A DNA stretch of 64,000 bases, taken from contig NC_031496.1 of NCBI RefSeq assembly GCF_000237925.1, positions 23,009,038-23,073,037 of the forward strand. The letters are read 5' to 3'. Under the pieces are notes generated by a model. The model had not been told where the DNA came from. It made no database searches and saw only the letters and a list, made by a program, of their open reading frames with translations. Both the position numbers and the translations under genes were made by a program. This document shows positions 23,743-33,958 of this stretch, piece by piece (the stretch's first letter is position 1; the number at the start of each line of letters is the position of its first letter). The stretch is from Schistosoma mansoni (lineage: Eukaryota; Platyhelminthes; Trematoda; Strigeidida; Schistosomatidae).

Positions 23743-25700
23743 TTGTCCGTGATCAGAATAATTTTTCACCTGAACTTATTTTTTGAAACAAGCAAAGTCA
23801 AAGGTTTATGCTTGCCGTTTCTCTTTATACATTTTCATACATTTTTCTTATATATCATGATTATCAATAATAGTCATGTACACACTATTAAAGTTATGCG
23901 AGTCATGTGATTCATCTTGATTGTCAATATTTCTTCAAATGATATCAATTTGTGATATCAACTACGTCCAAAATGAAAGGGTCTCCATAGATCAATTATA
24001 TTCAAGTAATGTCTAATGAATAATTTGATAATTAACTGTTTACAAGAAATACTAAAATTTGTGAGAACGAAACTTACAAAATGATATTTGTAATCATACG
24101 AATATTAAAATAACAATATGTATTCTGAAAAATCTTGAAGATTTCAGGCCATTTTCGAGGCACGGTTGAATTGGTTGACGGATTTTGTGGGCAACTGTTT
24201 TGAGTATTGAGAAGTGAAGTAGTGTAATAGCCGACTATCCTGCAGGATTTCCATTTGTGTTAAAAGGTTACGAAATTTCTCACTCAGGGAAAAAAATACA
24301 GATGTGTCAACTTTTGGTAAATTGCTGTTATACTGTTTCTACTACTTACATAATTTCAACATTTTAGGAACTGCATGTTCTTAAGCTTGTCCATCTAGTG
24401 TATCGTCGAAATAGAGGAGCCAAATAAACCATGTGAAAGTACATCTGATTCACTGCTATTTTCACTTTGCATTTTGAACAGCAAAATAAATTCTAAATAA
24501 CTTGTTCGTGTTTTCTAAATGTTGGTATGCTGTACATGTAATTTACGGACTGACGAAGCGCGATAAAGATTGTGGAATTAATATTATTAGAGCAGTGATC
24601 TATACCCGTAGATAATATACAATCTCAAATGATATGGATACAGAGTTGAACACCAAAAACTGTAAATATCTACAATTACTGAGCTGATTTTAGATATCAA
24701 ACGAGCCTGTGATATCCAAGTTTGACTTTAGAGTAATTGCATTTGCTGAAAGATCAGTGCCAATAAACGTTTCATCAAGCGGCTATTGGAGAAATGAAAC
24801 AAACATTTCATCGTTTAAAATGAATTTCACATTTTGAAATCAAGGAATACTTTATTTTCTCAAGTTTGTTTTGATTATTGATTTTAGTGTACCCAGGGTT
24901 GGATGAGTTATGTTACTGGAATTCTCTAATAAAGGACTTTTCCCTTACTGATTGGTTGATATAATGAGACTCATTTTCATAACATTTCAGGTTTCAGTGA
25001 GTCTTAACCAACGGATATTGACTTTGATATATTGATTTTTATTAGTTACTGGTACTTTTAAAGATTAACAGTTGATCATCTATTTCCAAATGTAGTTAGT
25101 GTACACGTTTTTAGATTTGATGATAATCTCACTTGTTGGCTATATACCTATAAGAGGTTTTAAAGACTAACGGATTTCATTCGATTTAGATCCCCGTTAG
25201 TTTCGCATGGTTAGTAGGTTAATCTTGTTGTCTAATCAACTTCATTGGGCAATGTAGTATTTAATGTCTGATATGAAATGCTTTAAGAATACGTGTATTT
25301 CAGATACTATAACCAGTAGGCCAAACTTGTAAGGTTCGAAATGTGTAGAAAGTATGTGTTGTAAATATTGACGTGGTGATTGATCAAGTGATGTGTAAAT
25401 TGATTTGTCCGTAAATGATCGACTGAATTTTTGATTAGATTTAAACTGTTCAAAATGTTAAGGTTAGAATTGAGTAGGTGCATGGTTTCCATATTCCACA
25501 CCACAGGTGTACAGTATTTTCACAGTGGTAATGTTATGAATCGAGATAGGATACATGTCCGTAAAGTTGTAGCGCATCGCTTTTCAGTGTTCAATATGGC
25601 CGGCACTTTTCCGTTTACTTAGTGAGTGTGCTGCAGTTAAGAGCATAATTTTTACGGAGAATTTCGTCTCTAGTCTTGAATTTTGCTTCATTTGCTCTTC
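23743..25700. other. intergenic DNA
   Basis: No gene or repeat family recognised in about 2 kb. Open frames at 25307-25504 and 25431-25622 overlap on opposite strands and neither shows a domain. Confidence 0.45.
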
Positions 25701-25702
25701 AG

Positions 25703-25925
25703 AAAGGGTTTTTTGTGGAGATTTCAGTAATTTTACAGTTGAAATCATGAGTCAGTTGAAGCTAGACCACCATAGAAAACCTGGAACACTTGACGACCGT
25801 TTCGTCCTATTGTGGGACTCCTCAACAATGAGCATCTACGGTCCAGCCCTGAGAGATTCGAACCTATGACCTATCAGTCTCGCGCGCGAACGCTTAACCG
25901 CTAGACCACTGAGCTGGCATCCATC
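25703..25925 (-). repeat. Hammerhead SINE (family A) with TSD
   Basis: Sense is minus. Flanked by TGCTCTTCAG (25693-25702) and TGCTTTTCAG (25926-25935), a 10-base duplication with one difference. It holds the tRNA-like region (box B about 25855-25865), the ribozyme and the full tail. The core reads TTGAGGAG instead of CTGAGGAG and stem I is weakened. Confidence 0.85.
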
Positions 25926-25935
25926 TGCTTTTCAG

Positions 25936-27059
25936 CAAGTCAGGATGCGCTACAGTGAGATGTTCGTGGAAGACATATTTAGATAAATCTAGGTGATTAA
26001 AATGAAATCCTCTGCAAAACTGTGCTTTTAAATACAGAACTCATTTACTAAATGAACTGGGAAATGCTCAAAAATGTTAAATATCGTATTTTTATTGGAC
26101 ATTAGAAAAGGATAGTTATCGTTTCAATATGAACACGAATATCAAGTCATTCTCGTTAGAATCTAGGAAGGAGTTTTAACCTTGCTACATTTTCGATCTG
26201 TCTTTTCACTAGTAAATTCCTTATATGTAGAGAGAAAATTGTCTCGATCTAAATTATTTAGTACAACCTCAAGATTTGTAACATGTGAGTTCGATGAAGA
26301 ATGAACGGGCTTTAGGGCAGGGAAAAGGAAACTATCTTACCATTGACCTATGACCTGAAGGGCGGGTGTGTGGATAAAGAAAACTGTAACTGTTTTCCGA
26401 CTTATTCTTCATTCAAACTAGCTCAAAAAGGCATATAAATATATGATTTACAAGAAATGAGAAGAATACAATTATATCTTAACTAGGATATTAGAGTAGA
26501 AAAAATAGGATACAAGGGTTACTATTACATTGCATTAACTTCGGAATAGCAAAGAATATCAGAGTAACTTATACACTAAACGAAACTTTATAATTCAGCG
26601 ATTAAGGCAGAGATAAAACTAAATGTTCGTTCTTTACAAATTAAGAACTAAGCAAGATAATATTTCAAGAAGTAGATTCCGTTGTTTGTCATCTTCTTCA
26701 TTATTTCCCTATTAACACCAAGTCACTTCAAATTTTACGGATAATGGCTAACAAAAGCGGAAGGATAAACCTACAACTATATGCTAATTGATTATTAATA
26801 TTTGACATCGAATAGCATCATTTTGCTTTACACCGTATATGAATATGTTAATTTGGAATTCCTACCAACATTTTAAAATATAATTGATGTTGCATGATCT
26901 TATTCATTATTATGCATTTAATTTTGATTATCCTTGAAAGTTTTATTAAAACGGAAGATAAAACTTTTATACTCTGTAACACTGTCTAAAATAATAAACC
27001 GGTGAAATTTCTTTTTTTAATTGTTAAAGGTCATCAAAAATGATTTATAATCAGAATGG
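25936..27059. other. AT-rich intergenic DNA
   Basis: Nothing recognisable. Confidence 0.45.
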
Positions 27060-27259
27060 NNNNNNNNNNNNNNNNNNNNNNNNNNNNNNNNNNNNNNNNN
27101 NNNNNNNNNNNNNNNNNNNNNNNNNNNNNNNNNNNNNNNNNNNNNNNNNNNNNNNNNNNNNNNNNNNNNNNNNNNNNNNNNNNNNNNNNNNNNNNNNNNN
27201 NNNNNNNNNNNNNNNNNNNNNNNNNNNNNNNNNNNNNNNNNNNNNNNNNNNNNNNNNNN
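27060..27259. other. assembly gap (200 N)
   Basis: Exactly 200 N. The sequence restarts inside a family-A SINE unit, so the gap may hide more of a tandem array. Confidence 1.
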
Positions 27260-27742
27260 CTTCCAGGTTTTCAATGGTGGTCTAGCTTAAATGGACTCAT
27301 AAATTTAACCACTAAAATTATTACAATCTCCACAAACCCCATTCTGATCATAATCATCATGTGTTCACAAGTGACTAGATCCAAGATGATTTCCTGGAGT
27401 TCTAGTGAGAAGCTGTGTTCAGTGGAGTTCAATCAGTGTTTGGTAGAGACATGTACGTACCTCAGTCAATGGATGAATGGTTGCACAGCCATTCATGAGT
27501 AGATGGAAGTTGGAGATTAACACTGTTCGATGCCGACTTAGTGGTCTAGAGGTTAAGACTTCATGCGCGAGACCGACAGGTCCTGTGTTCAAGTCTCACA
27601 CGTTGGATCGTGGATGTACACTACTTAGAAGTCCCATACTAGGACGAAAAGGCCGTACAGTGCTTCTAGGTTTTCAATGGTAGTCTAGGTTACATGGACT
27701 AATGAATTCATCTATTAAAAATGACTTAATCACTAACTGATA
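27260..27742 (+). repeat. Hammerhead SINE (family A), head-to-tail dimer
   Basis: A first-unit tail (27260-27352, ending CCCATTCTGAT) joins directly to a complete second unit. That unit has the head (27353-27525), the tRNA-like region (GTGGTCTAGAGGTTAAG near 27540, box-B-like GTTCAAGTCTC near 27590), the eroded ribozyme (27605-27668; CTTAGAAG core) and the tail. It continues to about CTAACTGATAA. Confidence 0.85.
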
Positions 27743-28240
27743 ACTGGCTCTACTCACAGTTTAAAATTTCCATATTTAAACTGAAATTGGTAACCTCATA
27801 AAAAAGTTGAATTACAAGAAGACTTTTTTCATTTACTGCTCGCTTAACGATATAACTAATTTCAAAATTAAATTATACTGTTCGCTTTACGATATAACTA
27901 ATTTCAAAATTAAATTATTATTTAATTCTGTGGTCATATAACATCTAACTGGTTTATATATTGGAAAATTTACACTTTAACCCCAGTTAAGATTGATGTG
28001 AAATTTTAGTAAAATGTTAAAACATGACAAAGGAAAACTGATGAAACGTTTTAGTAAAATTGAGCTTCATCAGTGATTGTCTTTGAATATTTTAATAATA
28101 TAAACTTGAACAGTACACGTGATCATCTTCTAGGTTGAATGAAATTGGTTCTGAGTAAATAAAAAGTTAATATTTTAAAAGGCATCATTTATTGCTTCAT
28201 AATAACTAATGTATATAATAAGTAATTTTCAGTACACGAA
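27743..28240. other. AT-rich intergenic DNA
   Basis: No gene. A 45-base direct duplication is visible at 27835-27920 (the phrase ATATAACTAATTTCAAAATT occurs twice). Confidence 0.6.
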
Positions 28241-28770
28241 TACTTACTTACTTGCGCCTGTTACTCGCAGTGGAGCATAGGCCGCCGACCAGCATTCTCC
28301 AACCCTACCTGTCCTGGGCCTTCCTTTTTTAATTCTATCCAACTTTTGTTCATTCCTCTCATGTCTGTCTCCATTTCTCGGCGTAATGTGTTCTTTGGTA
28401 TTCTTCTTCTCCTTTGGCCTTCAGGATTCCATGTGAGGGCTTGTCTTGTGACGCAGTTAGCTGCTCTCCTCAATGTGTGTCCTATCCACTTCCAGCAGTT
28501 CTTCCTGATTTCTTCTTCCACTGAAATCTGGTTTGTTCTCTTCCATAGTAGGTTGTTGATGACAGTATCTGGCCAACGGATCCGAAGTATTTTGCGTAGA
28601 CAATTGTTAATAAACACCTGTATCTTCTGGATGATGGATTTCGTAGTTCTCCACGTCTCGGCCTCATATAGTAGAAGTGTCTTGACATTTGTAGTTCCAG
28701 ATGTTCTTCAGTTGTAAATATGCTGCTCTTGCTTTGCCGAACTGCGTCTTCACATTTGCATCAGATCCAT
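28241..28770 (-). mobile_element. RTE-type LINE fragment (RT C-terminal end)
   Basis: Minus-strand 3' end of the same LINE family as 14513-15114: SDANVKTQFGKARAAYLQLK, then INNCLRKILRIRWPDTVINN and [20 protein letters not shown], ending at a (TTAC)n/(GTAA)n tail near 28241-28255. Small frame changes are present, so it is inactive. At its 5' side it joins the CR1-type tail module at 28771. Confidence 0.88.
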
Positions 28771-28880
28771 CTGTAGCCCCTTCAGGGGCTACTGGCTGTC
28801 CCAATCCCGGATAAAGGAGGAGGGTTGAGCATACGGTTAGCGACCCCATCCCGTAGAAAACTAACTCGCTGAAAAACGCT
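28771..28880 (-). repeat. shared LINE tail module
   Basis: On the minus strand it reads TTTTCTACGGGATGGGGTCG, then CAACCCTCCTCCTTTA, then GGGATTGGGACAG. The same block occurs at 45293-45420 as the 3' end of a CR1-type LINE. Here it abuts the RTE fragment in the same orientation, so one element landed at the end of the other or they recombined. Confidence 0.75.
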
Positions 28881-29006
28881 AACCAATACACAAATATTTA
28901 GATACTGAATGTTTAGAAGTAAAATAGCTTTTTAACTAAACAGTTAAAAAAAAGCAATCTGCCTTGGTCATCATAATAATGAGCAGAAAACTGGTTGATA
29001 TATAAT

Positions 29007-29206
29007 NNNNNNNNNNNNNNNNNNNNNNNNNNNNNNNNNNNNNNNNNNNNNNNNNNNNNNNNNNNNNNNNNNNNNNNNNNNNNNNNNNNNNNNNNNNNNN
29101 NNNNNNNNNNNNNNNNNNNNNNNNNNNNNNNNNNNNNNNNNNNNNNNNNNNNNNNNNNNNNNNNNNNNNNNNNNNNNNNNNNNNNNNNNNNNNNNNNNNN
29201 NNNNNN
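29007..29206. other. assembly gap (200 N)
   Basis: Exactly 200 N. The sequence left and right of it is consistent with repeat DNA. Confidence 1.
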
Positions 29207-30030
29207 ATATTTGCTGATCGCAAACCGCATAACTCTTTCCTTGATGCATAACCACGATACTTGCCTGCCCCTCTAAAATCGTCAACCAAACTTCACTTCA
29301 CTCTTTGCTCCTGACTTACACTATAAAACACGTTCGGATGACGATGCTTCCTATGCACTATCCACATAAAATATGATGACCTTCTCACCCCTTGAAATCC
29401 TGAGTCGACATATTACTGTACAACATACTGGTAAACATGCTACTGTTAGCATCGACAGAATATTACCAGCGTTTTCAGAGCACATAAAGAAACAAACATC
29501 GAAACCTTCCAAATCCGCATCAAAGCAAGCACCACATAAACTACCTGCAACAAGCAATACTTCATACCAAAGTTCAACGGCTACAGAAACTACTACAAGA
29601 TCAGGTAGGAGAGTACACTTTCCGGATAGGTACGTAGCAACAACCATACTTATCTAGCCCGAATGCTACAAATTGTTCTCTATTTTTATTAACTGTTCTT
29701 TATTGGCCCCACGGATTGTCATTATACTTACTTTTAACTTCATGCAATCCTTATACACATACATAAAACGTTTCAACACATACAAACTGTTATTACAACT
29801 TAACGCTTATTCATCACATCAGATTGTACATTTATTTTATAAACAATTTTTTATCACTTTGTCGAACATAGATGTTAATAAAAAAATCTTTTTTTATAAA
29901 AAAAAACATCTACGTTCCGGATGGGAGCTTATGTAGCAAGCCCATTCAACTACTGTATTTTTTGTGTGCTCTCTGTAATCCTAACATTTAACCCACTGTA
30001 AATTTATGTGTGAGTCTGATTGAGCGCATG
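29207..30030 (+). mobile_element. Ty3/Gypsy LTR retrotransposon fossil, 3' end
   Basis: The C-terminal tail of a Gypsy-type polyprotein is recognisable at about 29380-29655: GKHATVSIDRILPAF, then TTRSGRRVHFPDRY. A purine-rich tract and the probable start of the 3' LTR (TGTAGCAAGCCC) lie at about 29920-29945. Only the 3' end of the element is present; the rest is missing or in the gap. It is a broken, old copy. Confidence 0.7.
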
Positions 30031-30254
30031 TGTCTGCAATTCAATCCTTAATCTGTTCTTTCATTGATTGTAAACAAAGACAATCAATAATTTATCCACA
30101 ATCCATTAACACTCAAAAATTTTCACAAATAATGTCTTCCATATACTCAGCACCCAATTTCTGTCAAACTATTCGTTCATATATTGACAAATATTCATAT
30201 AAAGTATATTTTCCATATTTCATGAATTTTCTCTTTCAATAATTATTTATTTAA

Positions 30255-30467
30255 TAATTGAATTCATGAGTCAATTGAAGCTAGACTACCATGGAAAACC
30301 TGGAAGCACTGAACGGCCGTTTTGTTCTAATATGAGACTCCTAAGTAGTGTGCATCCACGATCCAACGCGTGAGACTTGAACTCAGGTTCTGTCAGTGTC
30401 GCGCGTGAACGCTTAACCTCTAGACCACTGAGTCGTCATCGAACGGTGTTATTGTCTAACTTCAACT
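30255..30467 (-). repeat. Hammerhead SINE (family A) with TSD
   Basis: Flanked by ATTTATTTAA at 30245-30254 and 30468-30477. Sense is minus: head end, tRNA-like region (about 30350-30435), eroded ribozyme (GGAACTACTTAGGAG type) and a shortened tail ending near GAATTCATGAGTC. Confidence 0.85.
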
Positions 30468-30477
30468 ATTTATTTAA

Positions 30478-30914
30478 AATACCGTTGTCAAATTTCACAT
30501 AACAACTAATCAAATTCTAATAGACATATAATTAATTATTCATTGACCTTTCATTTATCACATCTAACTAAATACGTTTGTACAATTTTGAAAATGAGCT
30601 CATTCAAAAGAACTCGTCTACTGAATTAATTTTTTTTGTGTTTTTTTTGGATTAAATGGTTTATTCTAATGAATATCGAGTACTTTATCAAATTTTTTAA
30701 AAACCAGTTTTAAAGAAAAAAAAAGAAAATTTGAAACAGATTTTGTTTGTTTGTTTTAATATAATCTCATTATAAATAAATAAAATACATTTGTCTAGGT
30801 CATTCGTCTTACTTTATCATTATAATAGGATTGTTTTTCTATTCAATGAATCAATAATAAATTGTAAATACTAACTCTTTTTCATTGTTAATACATATTT
30901 AAGAAAGTAAATTA
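30478..30914. other. AT-rich intergenic DNA
   Basis: A-rich and T-rich runs (30627-30650, 30715-30735), otherwise nothing recognisable. Confidence 0.5.
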
Positions 30915-30917
30915 TAA

Positions 30918-31055
30918 GAAAGGGGTGTATTGTGGAGACTTCAGCAATTTTATAGTTTAAATCATAAGTCAATTGAAGCTAGATCACCATGGAAAACCTG
31001 GAAGCACTGGACGACTGTTTCGTCCTATTGTAGGACTCCTCAGCAGTACGCATCC
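30918..31055 (-). repeat. Hammerhead SINE (family A), 3' half with intact ribozyme
   Basis: Sense is minus. This is the best-preserved type-I hammerhead in the window (31049 down to 31000). Stem I is GTACTG with CAGTGC (one G-U wobble). The core CTGAGGA, the stem II GTCC/GGAC and the GAAA core are all present. A minimal stem III (ACAGTCGT) precedes the cleavage site after GTC. The tail to ACAATACACCCCTTTCT follows. Everything upstream of the ribozyme (head and tRNA-like part) is absent. Confidence 0.85.
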
Positions 31056-31774
31056 TAGATATACTTTATTATTAAAGGTCATTAAGATAAATAGTTCATT
31101 AATCATATCAATGATACAGTACATTTTGAAGAGAATAATTTTTTATATGTATCTAGTCAATGCCGATTTTATGGAAATCATACTGATAGTAAGATACTTC
31201 AATTGTATTAATATACATCAAACTGAGTAGATAGTCGAAAAGATGAATAAATTTATAATCAAAAATTGAATTGGAAACTTTGTCTCAAAGTAATATGATT
31301 AAAGGTGAAAATTAGTTGCTACAATCTTCTGACAAGTTAAAAGACTTATTCACTAGAAGGGGACTACTCTTTTACTAATCCTAATTCATTCAAGTTACAG
31401 AAATGTAATCTGATTACATAATTATTATATGATGCTTGATTAACTATTCAAATTATAGAAAACAATTAGTTGGATTTTGTTGACTTGAAATAATAAGATT
31501 TGTCAAAATGGCAAGTATTGTAATCTCTACAAAAGTTAGATTTAAGTTAAATTTTTGACTTTTTGTTTGGTAACAATAATAGACATTCTACTTAATCGTT
31601 TAAAGATCCCTCCCCATCTACTTAGATGGCATAAATCCATTTTAATAACTATGTTAATCTTCAGAGTCATTAGAACTTAAATTACTTAAAATAGGATTAA
31701 TTATGAGATATAAAGTGATATTTTGATTTAGATTAGATTGTCATTATGTTCTTTGTTTTGTTGATATTTATTGG
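31056..31774. other. AT-rich intergenic DNA
   Basis: Nothing recognisable. Confidence 0.5.
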
Positions 31775-31788
31775 TAATTACTGTAATA

Positions 31789-32003
31789 TTATAGATTTGA
31801 GATCATCAGTCAATTGAAGCTAGACCACCGTGGAAAACCTGTAAGCACTGGACGGCCGTTTCGTCCTATTGTGGGACTTCTCACCACTGCGCATCCACGA
31901 TCGTACCTTGCGAGATTCCAGGTTTTTCATGGTGGTATAGCTTCAATTGACTTATGATCTCAACTCTATAAAATTACTGAAATCTCCACCGAACCCCTTC
32001 TGA
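31789..32003. repeat. Hammerhead SINE (family A), inverted-end copy with TSD
   Basis: Flanked by TAATTACTGTAATA at 31775-31788 and 32004-32017. Positions 31789-31916 are antisense (tail, ribozyme, start of box B side) and 31917-32003 are sense tail ending CCCCTTCTGA. The arms of about 55 bp are reverse complements. The ribozyme core carries two changes. Confidence 0.88.
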
Positions 32004-32017
32004 TAATTACTGTAATA

Positions 32018-32490
32018 ATTATGGCTACACATTGTTTCCTTCTACTCATAATATTCAGTGCCAAATTATCATTTTTATATTAGTTTCAAACAAATATCAA
32101 CTGATATAATTAGGATGATATGATTTTATCAACATGGGAATCAAATTATCATTTAATTGTGCTGTTTAAATTTATTGTATAAGCAAAATGGCAAGTGCAA
32201 TACGTAACTTGGTAATAGTTATGATTACATCAATAATGGATAACAAGTTAAATTTTGATTTTTTGCTACGATTTAGATGGTAAAAGTGGTAATATTCACA
32301 CTTACATACAAAATGCAATTCGCTTCGATATGTCATTCAACTTTTTACTATGTAGTACCTCACCTACACTTAAGTCTGTTTACGTTTTATCCAGTGAAGC
32401 CCTACAATCAACTAATTCACCAGACAGCGTGACAATAGTAACAATTTGTACATCATTGTGTTAGTGCTAATAACATGTTTGTGTGGTTGA
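32018..32490. other. AT-rich intergenic DNA
   Basis: No gene recognised. The open frame at 32255-32464 has no domain. Confidence 0.4.
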
Positions 32491-32495
32491 TCACG

Positions 32496-32745
32496 TGTTA
32501 CAGCTTACACACATATCCCTCTTACTAGCTCATATATTAGTTGCTTAAATCGTTCGATGAATTTTCGCTTTCTTATACATATGGTCTTGAGTCTTCTAAT
32601 TTCGTTCGTCTCTTAATTCGTTTCTGTATATTTTCGCTCTGTGTGATTGTGACTTAGTGACGTGACTGTTTATTAATAAACTGTAGTCGCCACTTCGTAT
32701 TGTCTTCTGAAATTTATACACTTTTGATATTAGTTTCATAACGGT
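32496..32745 (+). other. possible solo LTR, unproven
   Basis: A block starting TGTTACAGCTTACAC and carrying a polyadenylation-type AATAAA (in TATTAATAAACTG) ends near TTTATACA. This organisation resembles a solo LTR of a schistosome retroelement, but there is no convincing target duplication. Treat as a fossil candidate only. Confidence 0.3.
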
Positions 32746-33247
32746 TGTCAAGACGATTGACATACGAAGCCTAAGAAATTATCTTGAATATAATCCACTA
32801 CAATAATAATTAAGGTTAGAAGCAGAAAAATAAACAGAAAATTACTGTTGGCAATGTCACCAATTTTCTCTTTATAAACTAATCATTCAACTGTCAAAGT
32901 GATATCCACTCTCTAAAATTTAAAAGAGATCTTTGTGTATGTAATAATTAATCATTAATATGTAATTACTCGATTGAGGTTAGTCGCATTATTTTCATGT
33001 CCGGTACGTATCTATGTTATTCATCCAACCTATCTGTGTGCGCTACACTCCATATCCCCATAACTCCAAACCTTATTATTCACAGTCTATTGTTTACAAA
33101 ACATTGATTATTAATAATTAAGAGGCACTTGATAGCTTTTTTTCTAGTTTAAAACATTCAAATAGTATAGAATTTCAGCTTATTAAAATAATAATCCAAA
33201 AAATATTCACATCTCGTAAAACAAACCAACCAAGTTTGACGAGATAC
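32746..33247. other. AT-rich intergenic DNA
   Basis: Nothing recognisable. Confidence 0.45.
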
Positions 33248-33259
33248 TTTTGTTTTATC

Positions 33260-33647
33260 TTCATAGTTGCAAGCGTCAGTCAATTGAAGCTAGACCAGGA
33301 CCCAGGACCTACCAGTCTCGCGCCAGAGCACTTAACTGATAGACCACTGAGCCGGCATCCGATGGTGTTTATGTCTAACTCTAACCAATCCACGAAGTTG
33401 AGCAATCGTTCACCAATTGTTTTCAGTGAGTTCCTATCTCACAACAGACGTGGTTTGAACTCCACTGGTCACTGCTTCTCACTACAACTCCAGGATTTAT
33501 CTCTCGAAGTCAGTCACTAGTGAGAAGTCCCACAATAGGACGAAACGGCCGTCCAGTGCTTCCAGGTTTTCCTTGGTGGTCTAGCTTCAATTGACTCATG
33601 CTTGCAACTATGAAAATACTAAATCTCCACAAAACCCCTACTGATAA
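33260..33647. repeat. Hammerhead SINE (family A), inverted-end copy with TSD
   Basis: Flanked by TTTTGTTTTATC at 33248-33259 and 33648-33659, a perfect 12-base duplication. Positions 33260-33516 are antisense (tail start, tRNA-like region, head) with the ribozyme part missing. Positions 33517-33647 are sense: the 3' part of the ribozyme (AGGACGAAACGGCCGTCCAG) and the full tail ending CCCCTACTGATAA. The outer 40 bases on each side are reverse complements. Confidence 0.9.
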
Positions 33648-33942
33648 TTTTGTTTTATCATTGATACAACTAACTTTACGTTACATGATCTTCTGGTAAG
33701 ATATGAAGGAATTTCTTTAGAACCTATACATTAATAACTATAGAATTAATGGGTAAATGAGTGGAAATGTTTTTTAAAACAAATTCCCGCCAATTTTTTT
33801 TAAATTTTATTCGAATTTTTATTGGTTAAAATTTCTATAAAGTACATTAATATGACATAATTATATATCTTTCAATTGTTAGTTTATTAAAACAACAATT
33901 AAATCAAATATAATAATTAATTAATTAAATTTTTATGATTTT

Positions 33943-33948
33943 TTTATT
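33943..33948 (-). promoter_or_regulatory. polyadenylation signal AATAAA
   Basis: Minus-strand AATAAA about 10 bases after the stop codon of the prohormone-like gene. Its position is close for a signal, and the sequence is very AT-rich, so chance is possible. Confidence 0.4.
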
Positions 33949-33958
33949 TCAAAAAAAC

